Assembly (NCBI GenBank): GCA_934667625.1
Contig: CAKUMH010000010.1
Location: 1 to 48,685 of the forward strand
DNA length: 48,685 nucleotides
Direction of reading: 5' to 3'
Source: an uncultured Elusimicrobiales bacterium
GTDB lineage: Bacteria; Elusimicrobiota; Elusimicrobia; Elusimicrobiales; Elusimicrobiaceae
The first letter of the stretch is position 1, and every line of letters begins with the position of its first letter. The translations under genes and the position numbers were made by a program. The notes beneath the pieces are model-generated. The model saw only the letters and a program-made list of their open reading frames with translations, was not told the origin of the DNA and did not search any database. This document shows positions 6,212 to 13,164 of this stretch, in pieces.

Positions 6212-8532
6212 AATTCCTCCCGAAAGAACAAATTGCCGGCGCACGAAAGCGCGCCAAACACATACAAGAGCATCAGCAGGAAGGAATAGGCGTGATTTTC
6301 CTGCGCATTGCGGTTAAAGTTGTGGATGGGGTAGCTCATGGCGTAGTCCCATACGGCCAGGCGCATTTTTTGTTCGCCGCCGTGATAGTATTTGACTAAG
6401 AAACCCAGGAACAGCGGCAAGGAGGCCTCGTCAAACTGGTCCGGGGCAATGTGGTTTATCTGCCGTCTAAGAAAGGCTTCCACTTGTTCCTCCGGGCGGT
6501 TGGTGAGTTCGTTGGTTTTGTCCAACTGGACGAAGGTTTGGCGCGTGGAGTTGAAACTGAGCATCTTTTCCATTTTGGCGTTTGCCTTGGCATTGGACGA
6601 TTGTTCTACCACAATTTTTTCCGTCAGTGTGTCTAAGGTGCGGTTCAGGGTGCCCGCCAAGCCGGAAACGGCATACGTCCACATGCCAAACAGTGCTGCA
6701 CAGAACAGCACGGTGGGTAGAAATAGCGTTTCCTTTTCTTTGGCGGAAACCAAATAGTACACCGTGGCCAAAACGCCAAAGAGGGCAACGTAAAAGACAA
6801 TTTTTACAAACATGGTTTGCATTTCGGGCGGAATGGACAAGTGCGCGGAGAGAAAGGCCAGCACCGTGGAGAGAACCACCACGGCCGCCCCAAAAATCCC
6901 TTGCGCGAGCGAGCGGTTAATCGTCATACAGGCGCCTAATCCTAGCGCGGCTCCAAATACGAGGAAGCACAAATAGTATTCCGGCGTGAAGATGTTTTGC
7001 AACGCAGAGCCCAGCGAAAAGAAGGCCACATTGGGCGTAAACAGCCCTGCCATATAGGCCACCAAGGCCATAAACAACAGGAGCGTGGTGGAGCGGGCAA
7101 AGGCCTTTAAAGAGGCCGAGGCAAAAATGAGTACCAACATAACCGCTGCACCGCCCGTCCACATCAGTTGGCCGGGGGCGTACGTCTTGGCAAAAAAGGG
7201 TTCCACCAAGTTACCCAAGAGGCTCCCCCCTCCCGTGACGTGCACGGAAGAGACACAGCCCAGCGAGTAGAAAACGTAAATTACCGCGGCCGCAAAGAAC
7301 AGGTACAGCGGCACGAATAAGAGAAAGTCCAGCGTGGTTTTGATGCCCTTCCCGGCCGTCTGTAAAGCGGCGCGGCCCAAGTCGTTGCGTTTGGCGGGTT
7401 TGGCTGGCACAAACACGTCCACCGGTTTAACGTTTTTGATGTCAATCATTTGGATGGACGGCTCTTTTTGGGCCGGGCGCGGCGCCGGTTGGGGCGTGGC
7501 GTCCATAGAATCCAAGCGCGGCATGGTGGAGGGCGACATACGGTAAGAGGCCGTTATGCGCTGCATTTGGGGTTTTTGGGCGCGCTCTTTGACGATTTTT
7601 TCCGTGGGGATTTTTTCTTCTTTTAAGAGTTTTAACGGGCCTTCTTCCCCCAGGTCAATGGCGCGGCCGGATTGGCCCATTTTCAGGCGCAGCTGGTCCT
7701 CGGCGCGCATTTTTTGAAAGTACAGATACGTTTCTTTGGCGGTTTGAAAGCGGTCCTCGGGCTTTTTGCTCATCAGTTTTTGCACGGCGAGCGAAAGCCA
7801 GCCCGGCATATCGGGCCGCAGTTTGGCCGGATCGGGCACCGGGTCGTTGATGTGCTTTTGGATGATATCAATGGTGTTTTTGCCGTTGTACGGAAAGTGG
7901 CCCGTGAGCACGTAATACAAGCTGGCTCCGACAGAGTACAAGTCGGCGCGGGTGTCCAAATCCCGGCCCAGGGCCTGTTCCGGGGCGATGAAATACGCTG
8001 TGCCGGCAAGCTCGGTGGTTTTGGTGGAGCCTTTTTCTTTATCCACTTTTTTGGCAATACCAAAATCCACCACTTTGGGCTGGCCCTGCGGGTTGATTAA
8101 AATGTTGGAGGGTTTAATGTCCCGGTGAATGATGCCTTTGGCGTGGGCGGCATCCAAGCCGAGGAGGACCCCTTCAAATAAATCCAAAATAAGGCCGATA
8201 GGGAGGACCTTGTTCTTTTTGAGCATTTGGGAAAGCGTTTGCCCTTCAATAAAGGACATAACGATGAAATAGTACCCCTTTTCCTTGCCTACGTTATAGA
8301 CGTTGACAATGTTGGGGTGGTCCAGCTCCGCAATGGCGCGGGCCTCGGTTAAAAAGAGTTCCACGGCTTTTTTGTCGTTGGCCAGGGCCGGGCTTAAAAT
8401 TTTGACGCATACAATACGGTTTAACGCCTTGTGGCGCGCTTTATACACGGCGCCCATGCCGCCTTCGGCCACTTTGTTTAAAATTTCGCAGCCGGAAATT
8501 TCTTTCCCTACCAACGAAGGATTCTCGCTCAT
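6208..8532 (-). CDS. Membrane Ser/Thr protein kinase (Hanks/PknB type)
   Basis: A 774-aa protein with an N-terminal kinase domain (residues about 12-280). It has P-loop AEGGMGAVYKA, catalytic Lys44, the loop HRDIKPSN with Asp138, Asp156 of the DFG motif, and GTAYFIAPEQ. A Pro/basic linker (about 300-410) follows. Then come about eight membrane helices (about 425-670 and one near the C-terminus), with a 100-residue soluble stretch before the last helix. Unlike classic PknB there are no PASTA repeats and more than one membrane helix, so the sensed signal may lie in the membrane. I chose the ATG at 8532 (MSENPS); a start at 8607 would add 25 hydrophobic/basic residues without homology support. 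The gene forms an operon with the PP2C phosphatase. Confidence 0.93.
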   Translation of the reverse strand: MSENPSLVGKEISGCEILNKVAEGGMGAVYKARHKALNRIVCVKILSPALANDKKAVELFLTEARAIAELDHPNIVNVYNVGKEKGYYFIVMSFIEGQTLSQMLKKNKVLPIGLILDLFEGVLLGLDAAHAKGIIHRDIKPSNILINPQGQPKVVDFGIAKKVDKEKGSTKTTELAGTAYFIAPEQALGRDLDTRADLYSVGASLYYVLTGHFPYNGKNTIDIIQKHINDPVPDPAKLRPDMPGWLSLAVQKLMSKKPEDRFQTAKETYLYFQKMRAEDQLRLKMGQSGRAIDLGEEGPLKLLKEEKIPTEKIVKERAQKPQMQRITASYRMSPSTMPRLDSMDATPQPAPRPAQKEPSIQMIDIKNVKPVDVFVPAKPAKRNDLGRAALQTAGKGIKTTLDFLLFVPLYLFFAAAVIYVFYSLGCVSSVHVTGGGSLLGNLVEPFFAKTYAPGQLMWTGGAAVMLVLIFASASLKAFARSTTLLLFMALVAYMAGLFTPNVAFFSLGSALQNIFTPEYYLCFLVFGAALGLGACMTINRSLAQGIFGAAVVVLSTVLAFLSAHLSIPPEMQTMFVKIVFYVALFGVLATVYYLVSAKEKETLFLPTVLFCAALFGMWTYAVSGLAGTLNRTLDTLTEKIVVEQSSNAKANAKMEKMLSFNSTRQTFVQLDKTNELTNRPEEQVEAFLRRQINHIAPDQFDEASLPLFLGFLVKYYHGGEQKMRLAVWDYAMSYPIHNFNRNAQENHAYSFLLMLLYVFGALSCAGNLFFREEL

Positions 8533-8661
8533 AACTTTCCCTGTATTACGTGAAAAAACATTTAAATAAATCTGTAGAAACCGCTTGATTTTAAAACAAG
8601 CAATCACTAGAATATTACTACAGGTATCATATCATATTTTAGCCGGTAAATAACAGGGGGA

Positions 8662-8680
8662 CGCCGTATTTTTTACGGCG
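8662..8680 (+). promoter_or_regulatory. Hairpin abutting the ribosome-binding site of the PC4-like gene
   Basis: CGCCGTA, five T, TACGGCG form a perfect 7-bp stem whose last base is the first G of the GGAG Shine-Dalgarno site before the ATG at 8691. It could modulate translation initiation. Stopping transcription is less likely so close to a gene start. Confidence 0.4.
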
Positions 8681-8690
8681 GAGAAAGAAA

Positions 8691-9140
8691 ATGAGCGAAA
8701 GCAGCTTTACTTTATTAAGGGAAATAGGCTCTTTTCCGCTGGAAAAAGAGGAATCGGTGCGCTTTAGCATTGACGCGTACCGCGGATACCGCTATGTGTC
8801 GGTGCGGCGTTATTTGCAGACGGACGGCTTCAGCGGAGCGACGCGGGACGGCATTACGCTTACGCCCGAAATCGTGCGTGTGCTGGTGCCGCGGCTGCAG
8901 ATGCTGACGGCCGACAGCCCGCAAACGACGGTGGGAAAATTTGCCAAGCGCCCGGGGATTTGCGTGGTGGTGCGGGTGGCGGTTTTCCGGGGAAAACGCG
9001 GGGTGGAGTTTAGACAATGGGAAAACGGCGCTTATACCCAAAAGGGCCTGTGGCTCCCGCTGGAAAAATTGCCGGAAATAAAGAAATTATTTTTAGACAC
9101 GTTGGCCGCGTTAAACGAGAGCCCGGCAGAGGATTTTTAG
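8691..9140 (+). CDS. Tandem PC4-like nucleic-acid-binding protein
   Basis: A 149-aa protein that I read as two copies of the PC4 (transcriptional coactivator p15) fold. PC4-like proteins in bacteria bind single-stranded DNA or RNA as homodimers of about 70-90-aa chains. Copy one (about residues 12-78) has the strand pattern SVRFSIDAYRGYRYVSVRRY and then GITLTPEIVRVLVPRLQML. Copy two (about 85-143) has GICVVVRVAVFRGKRGVEFRQW and then KGLWLPLEKLPEIKKLFLDTL. Each ends in the family's closing helix, so one chain could form an intramolecular dimer. It is transcribed alone, divergently from the kinase gene. Assignment is by pattern and is moderately sure. Confidence 0.6.
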   Translation: MSESSFTLLREIGSFPLEKEESVRFSIDAYRGYRYVSVRRYLQTDGFSGATRDGITLTPEIVRVLVPRLQMLTADSPQTTVGKFAKRPGICVVVRVAVFRGKRGVEFRQWENGAYTQKGLWLPLEKLPEIKKLFLDTLAALNESPAEDF

Positions 9141-9160
9141 CGATTGTGTGCCTGTGAAAG

Positions 9161-9186
9161 AAACCGCCTTTACGGGCGGTTTTTTT
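9161..9186 (+). terminator. Terminator after the PC4-like gene
   Basis: AAACCGCC paired with GGCGGTTT, continuing into six T. It lies about 20 bases after the stop codon. Confidence 0.9.
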
Positions 9187-9190
9187 GCTG

Positions 9191-9220
9191 AAAAAAAGGC
9201 AACGGTATAAAACCGTTGCC
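9191..9220 (-). terminator. Terminator of the LPS glycosyltransferase unit
   Basis: GGCAACGGT and ACCGTTGCC form a nine-base stem. On the minus strand seven T follow. It faces the plus-strand terminator just to its left, so convergent units are insulated from both sides. Confidence 0.9.
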
Positions 9221-9239
9221 CGTAAAAAAGACAGGCGGA

Positions 9240-10793
9240 TTATTTTTCGGACGCCTTTTGCGGCAGGGCGTGATGTTCGGCCAGCATTTCTTTGGCATTT
9301 TCAAACACGCGCTCGGGCAGAATGTCGCGCATGCACTTAAAGTGCCCCAGCGGGCATTTTTTGCCGCCGTGCAACGCACAGGGGCGGCAGGGAAGGCCTT
9401 TCACTTCCATGACGCGGTGCCCCTCCCCATACGGGAAGAAGCCCAGCTCGCGCGTGGTGGGGCCGAAGATAGCCAGCGTCGGCACGTCAAAGGCGGTGGC
9501 AATGTGCATGGGGCCGGAATCGTTGGTGATAAAGAGTTTAAAATGCTGCATGAGCGCCATTAAATCGGCCAGGCTGGTTTTGCCGCACAGGTTGGCGGCA
9601 TGGCCTTGGGAAAGCTGGCAGATTTTTTCGCCCAAGTCGGCGTCTTTATGACCACCCCCCACTAGCACCACCTGTACGCCCAGTTCGGTCTGCAGGCGGC
9701 TGATGAGCTGCACAAAATACTCCATGGGCCAGCATTTGGTCGGCCAGGCGCTGCCGGCGTGGATACCAACGAGCGTTTTGCCTTCCAAATTAAAATCCTT
9801 GATGAGGCGGGCGACGTTTTCCTCGGCGGACGGGGCATAGCGCATGCTGAGTTTTTCGGCCTGGAATTTTTCCTTTACGATGCCCTGGAGCAGGGAGAGA
9901 TTGCGTTCCGCGTCGTGAATCATCCAGGAAAAGGGCACCGTTTTGGTGTAGAGAAACCACCCTTCGCTGGACGTAAATCCGATACGCACCGGTACGCGCG
10001 AAAGCCACGCGATGAGTGCGCTTCTAAAGCTGCGGTGCGGAACGAGCAAAATGTCTATGCCGGAGCGTTTAATGGCTTGGGCGGTTTTCCACACGCCCAC
10101 GATTTTGTTCCAGCCTTTTTTGTCGTTTAAGATAATTTCGCTGACTTCTTTCATGGGGCGGAAAATATCTTCGGTTTGCGGGCGGGTGATGACCACAATT
10201 TTAGTGTCCGGGAAGAGTTTGGCCGTTTTTTTGATAAGCGGCGTGGTGAGTACGCTGTCGCCGATAAATGAGGTTTGGAAGATACCGATTTTATTGACCT
10301 TTTTCCCGTTCATGTTGGCGTGTTCGTAGGCCCAGTCGCCCAGTTTGGGTTCCTTGTATTTAATGTCAATGTTCCACGCTTTGAGGGCTTCTAGGTATTT
10401 TTCCAAGGTGTGTTTTTCCAGCACCGGGGAATTTTTGTGAAATTTGACCAGCATGCGGCGCGCCAGGGAGTTTTTGTCGTAGCGGGCGCGGTGGGGAATG
10501 TTGCTAAAGAAGCCGAGCAGCATGCTCTTTAAGGTGGAGTGCAAGTCCAAAAAGTGCGTAAAATGACCGGCGCGGATTTGGCGAATGTCGGACCAGAGGT
10601 TGTTTTTGGAAACCATAATTTCGTCAATATCCGGGTGCCCGGCGAGTACCTGGGCAAACTGGGGTTTGACCATGAGGGTAATGCGGGCGTTGGGCCAGGC
10701 GGCCTTGATGTTTTTGTACACCGGGGAAGAGAGTACAATATCACCTAACGAGGATAAGCGTACTACTAAAATTTTAGGCTGTTTTTCGTTCAT
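9240..10793 (-). CDS. GT9 heptosyltransferase-like protein with an extra N-terminal domain
   Basis: Probably adds a heptose or similar sugar to the LPS inner core at the cytoplasmic membrane face. At 517 aa it is much longer than the usual GT9 enzyme of about 340-360 aa. The first Rossmann half begins KILVVRLSSLGDIVLSSPVY (residues 7-26). A second copy of the same start, KIGIFQTSFIGDSVLTTP, begins near residue 168. A single C-terminal nucleotide-sugar domain follows, with GIHAGSAWPTKCWP near 340, TNDSGPMHIA near 430 and a cysteine-rich tail (CRPCALHGGKKCP). So the layout is N-N-C. Its start overlaps the end of kdtA by 20 bases, which fits coupled translation. I see no frameshift between the halves. 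Confidence 0.88.
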   Translation of the reverse strand: MNEKQPKILVVRLSSLGDIVLSSPVYKNIKAAWPNARITLMVKPQFAQVLAGHPDIDEIMVSKNNLWSDIRQIRAGHFTHFLDLHSTLKSMLLGFFSNIPHRARYDKNSLARRMLVKFHKNSPVLEKHTLEKYLEALKAWNIDIKYKEPKLGDWAYEHANMNGKKVNKIGIFQTSFIGDSVLTTPLIKKTAKLFPDTKIVVITRPQTEDIFRPMKEVSEIILNDKKGWNKIVGVWKTAQAIKRSGIDILLVPHRSFRSALIAWLSRVPVRIGFTSSEGWFLYTKTVPFSWMIHDAERNLSLLQGIVKEKFQAEKLSMRYAPSAEENVARLIKDFNLEGKTLVGIHAGSAWPTKCWPMEYFVQLISRLQTELGVQVVLVGGGHKDADLGEKICQLSQGHAANLCGKTSLADLMALMQHFKLFITNDSGPMHIATAFDVPTLAIFGPTTRELGFFPYGEGHRVMEVKGLPCRPCALHGGKKCPLGHFKCMRDILPERVFENAKEMLAEHHALPQKASEK

Positions 10794-12054
10794 AAGTTTT
10801 CACCACTTCCATGATTTTGTCAGTTGCTCCTTTAAAGCTTAAAGCGGTTTTACGCGCTTTGCCGGACATATTTTCCAGCTGCGCCGGGTCGGCAAGCAGG
10901 CGCAGGACAGTCTGTTTAAAATTGTATTCATCCACCAGCACCCCGCCGCCCGATTCCAGCAGGGCTTGGGCCGTGAGCGGCGCGTTGTAAAAGTATTTTC
11001 CAAACAAAACGGTTTTGGATAGAATGGCCGGCTCCAGCAAGTTGTGTGCACCTCTGGGGGCCACAGACCCCCCCACAAACGCCAGCGTGCCGCAGGCGTA
11101 CAAAGATTGCAACAGGCCCATCACGTCCGCACACAGAATGTCAGTATTTTTATCAAACTTGCCTTGGCTGACAAAGGCGTGGTGTAAGCCGCTTTGTTTT
11201 AAGGCAATTTCAATTTCCGGTTTGCGTTCCAAATGACGCGGGGCAAAGATGATTTTTATTCCCTTGCGAATCAGTTCCGGCGCGGCGCGTAAGAGCATGG
11301 TTTCTTCCGTCGGGTGGGTGCTGCCCAAAACCAAAATGGGCTTTCCGTTCCAGCCGAGCACTGTTAAAATTTTGTTCACCTCGCTGATTTTGGCGGGGTT
11401 GTCGTTAAGGGTGTCGTACTTGACGTTGCCGCAGACAAAAATGTTTTCTTGGGGAATGCCCAGTTTTTCGTAACGTTCGGCGGCGTCTTTGGTTTGCAGG
11501 GCGGCAAAGGTAAGTGTGGACAGAACGTGTTTAAAAAGCGGTTTGACAAGCGCATAGGCCCGCGCGGATTTGGCGGAAATGCGCCCATTGATGAGGGCAG
11601 ACGGTACGCCCGCTTGGTGTGCGGCCCAAAGCATATTGGGCCAAATTTCCCGTTCAACCACAAACAGACGGTACGGCTTGGCCAGGCGGATAAAGCGTTT
11701 GCAGGACGGATAAAAATCAAGCGGGGCGAGGACGGCTTTGGCAATTTGCGGATTCTTTAAAGCGGTTTCTTTGCCGGCCTCGGTGGTGGTAGTAACGAGA
11801 ATTTCCCGCCCGTAAAAATCTTTCAGGCGCGAGATGACTTCTTTCATGGACATCACTTCCCCCACGCTGGCACAATGCACCCACACGGCACCTTGCGGAA
11901 GTTCGCCTTCTTTTTCCAAGCCGAAGCGTTCCTTTAATTCTTGCGTGAGGTGCTTTAGCAGGCCGCGCCGCGGCGAGAGCAAAAAACCAAACAGCACGCC
12001 GAGCGCCGCCACCGGAAAAGCCAGGTTTGTAAGTACTAACAGGAATTGTCCCAT
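10774..12054 (-). CDS. waaA: 3-deoxy-D-manno-octulosonic acid (Kdo) transferase
   Basis: Transfers Kdo from CMP-Kdo to lipid A precursor at the inner membrane, the first step of LPS core assembly. The 426-aa length is typical. One N-terminal membrane anchor (residues 5-22) is followed by the GT30 domain with VWVHCASVGE near residue 57, LVTTTTEAGK near 82, and FVVEREIWPNML with the family's acidic residue. The C-terminal half has LVLGSTHPTEE, APRHLER, FVGGSVAPRGAHNLLEP and LFGKYFYNAP. I place the start at 12054. The frame is open 49 codons further upstream, but that part is not conserved-looking. A TATAAT ends six bases before this ATG, which suggests a leaderless transcript. First gene of a two-gene LPS operon. 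Confidence 0.95.
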   Translation of the reverse strand: MGQFLLVLTNLAFPVAALGVLFGFLLSPRRGLLKHLTQELKERFGLEKEGELPQGAVWVHCASVGEVMSMKEVISRLKDFYGREILVTTTTEAGKETALKNPQIAKAVLAPLDFYPSCKRFIRLAKPYRLFVVEREIWPNMLWAAHQAGVPSALINGRISAKSARAYALVKPLFKHVLSTLTFAALQTKDAAERYEKLGIPQENIFVCGNVKYDTLNDNPAKISEVNKILTVLGWNGKPILVLGSTHPTEETMLLRAAPELIRKGIKIIFAPRHLERKPEIEIALKQSGLHHAFVSQGKFDKNTDILCADVMGLLQSLYACGTLAFVGGSVAPRGAHNLLEPAILSKTVLFGKYFYNAPLTAQALLESGGGVLVDEYNFKQTVLRLLADPAQLENMSGKARKTALSFKGATDKIMEVVKTYERKTA

Positions 12055-12155
12055 ATACTTATTATATGATATTTGGGCCGGGGCGGGTGGTGCTTTGGCA
12101 GTTTGGGCGGCGGAGTGGGTGGGGAGTTGCTTGTGAACGGGAAACGGCAAAAAGA

Positions 12156-12275
12156 CGAGATTCCGTATAACGGACTTTATGGGATGACGGCAACGGCACA
12201 ACGGCGAGACCCTGGACTAAAACACTCCAGGGTGACGACTTTTTGGTAGGGCCGCCAGGCATTCCAGGATGACGG
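12156..12275. repeat. Cluster of three CGAGA/TGACG palindromic repeats
   Basis: Three related units begin near CGAGA and end in TGACG. The first (12156-12190) holds CCGTATAACGG and ends GGGATGACGG. The second (12205-12237) has a perfect seven-base stem CCCTGGA/TCCAGGG. The third is partial (12254-12275) and ends CCAGGATGACGG. On the minus strand they read CGTCAYCC...TCTCG. This resembles the dispersed intergenic hairpin repeats seen in many bacterial genomes. Identity to a named family was not tested. Confidence 0.65.
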
Positions 12276-12346
12276 CTTGAGAAAAAGACTTTATTTTTGG
12301 GTTGTTTTTGGGCCGGTCAACTATAAAAGGGTTGTAATCGTTTTTT

Positions 12347-12386
12347 TTTTTGATAAATTTTGAGTATACTCAAAATTTATCAAAAA
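12347..12386. repeat. 40-base perfect palindrome before the pilin gene
   Basis: Two 20-base arms meet without any loop at GAGTA|TACTC (centre between 12366 and 12367). The left arm is preceded by further T and the right arm ends in AAAAA directly beside the AAGGAAGG ribosome-binding site. It could be an operator for a dimeric regulator, or an RNA hairpin next to the ribosome-binding site. The flanking T and A runs also make it terminator-like in both directions. Confidence 0.85.
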
Positions 12387-12397
12387 GGAAGGTTGTT

Positions 12398-12964
12398 ATG
12401 AAAAATGTTATGACGGGCCGTTTAGGCGGCTTTACGCTCATAGAGCTATTAGTCGTTGTTCTTATTATCGGTATTTTGGCCGCCATTGCGCTGCCCCAAT
12501 ACCAACAGGCGGTGTATAAAACAAAATTCGTGCAGGTGATGCCGTTCGTCAAAGCGCTGGCACAAGCGCAGGACGCTTATTACTTGGCTAACGGCTCCTA
12601 TTCGCATGACTTAACCGAATTGGACATAACCATTCCCTCTTCCTACACCTATAGAAGGACCTATACGGAAAACAATTATTCGTACGATCTCCTGGACAGC
12701 AAAGACGCATACATTCAAATTTATCCTGGCTACGGCGGAATTATGGCTTATATCAAAAATTGCCCCGCAAAAAGCAAGGCAGGCCCTTATTGTGCGTCTT
12801 ACAATTATCCTTTCAACCATGCGTATAACATTATTGGAAAAAGACCCAACTGTTCGCCCTATGATGCCGGAGGAGAAAAAGTCAAGGCTTTTGGCGAAAA
12901 GGTGTGCCTGTCGTTGGGCGGCACAAAAGAAACAACCCCCTGGGGAGATAAGTATTACTTGTGA
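12398..12964 (+). CDS. Type IV pilin/pseudopilin (PilE-like)
   Basis: A 188-aa prepilin. The leader is short and basic (MKNVMTGRLGG) and ends at the prepilin peptidase site G|FTLIELL. Glu5 of the mature protein is present, and the hydrophobic spine LLVVVLIIGILAAIALP is followed by QYQQAV. The globular part holds four cysteines likely to form two disulfides. It would be processed by PilD and assembled in the periplasm as a major or minor pilin, or as a secretion pseudopilin; sequence alone does not decide. No other pilus gene is adjacent, so it is an orphan copy. The start at 12398 is fixed by AAGGAAGG and by the prepilin leader; a start at 12350 would lie inside the palindrome. Confidence 0.93.
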   Translation: MKNVMTGRLGGFTLIELLVVVLIIGILAAIALPQYQQAVYKTKFVQVMPFVKALAQAQDAYYLANGSYSHDLTELDITIPSSYTYRRTYTENNYSYDLLDSKDAYIQIYPGYGGIMAYIKNCPAKSKAGPYCASYNYPFNHAYNIIGKRPNCSPYDAGGEKVKAFGEKVCLSLGGTKETTPWGDKYYL

Positions 12965-13066
12965 CAGAAGAGTCGGCGGGGCACTTGCCGGCCGCCGCTT
13001 GTAACCCCGGCTGAGGTTGATAAAAGTTAATTTGGGTACAATTCCTCCACAAACCCCAATAACAAT

Positions 13067-13091
13067 CCACCGGCAAAGCCGGTGGTTCTTT
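13067..13091 (+). terminator. Terminator after the pilin gene
   Basis: CCACCGGC, loop AAA, GCCGGTGG followed by TTCTTT. It is about 100 bases past the pilin stop; no other hairpin with a T tail is nearer. Confidence 0.75.
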
Positions 13092-13102
13092 ATCCCAAAC
13101 AC

Positions 13103-13135
13103 TTCCGCCCCGTACCTAAATAGTACGGGGCGGAA
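13103..13135. terminator. Strong hairpin between the pilin and AsmA genes
   Basis: A 13-base perfect stem (TTCCGCCCCGTAC and its complement) with a seven-base loop, between convergent genes. It probably ends the AsmA transcript, though the T tail is weak on both strands. Confidence 0.6.
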
Positions 13136-13164
13136 AATTTTGCGTACGAAAACACTAAGACGGC

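Larger units (their letters stand above)
12055..12397. other. Gene-free interval between kdtA and the pilin gene
   Basis: About 340 bases hold no convincing coding region. They contain the kdtA start region (TATAAT at 12061-12066, minus strand), three copies of a CGAGA...TGACG dispersed repeat (12156-12275), a T-run and a 40-base perfect palindrome directly before the pilin ribosome-binding site. A weak plus-strand -10 (TATAAA, 12322-12327) is the best candidate for the pilin promoter. Confidence 0.7.
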
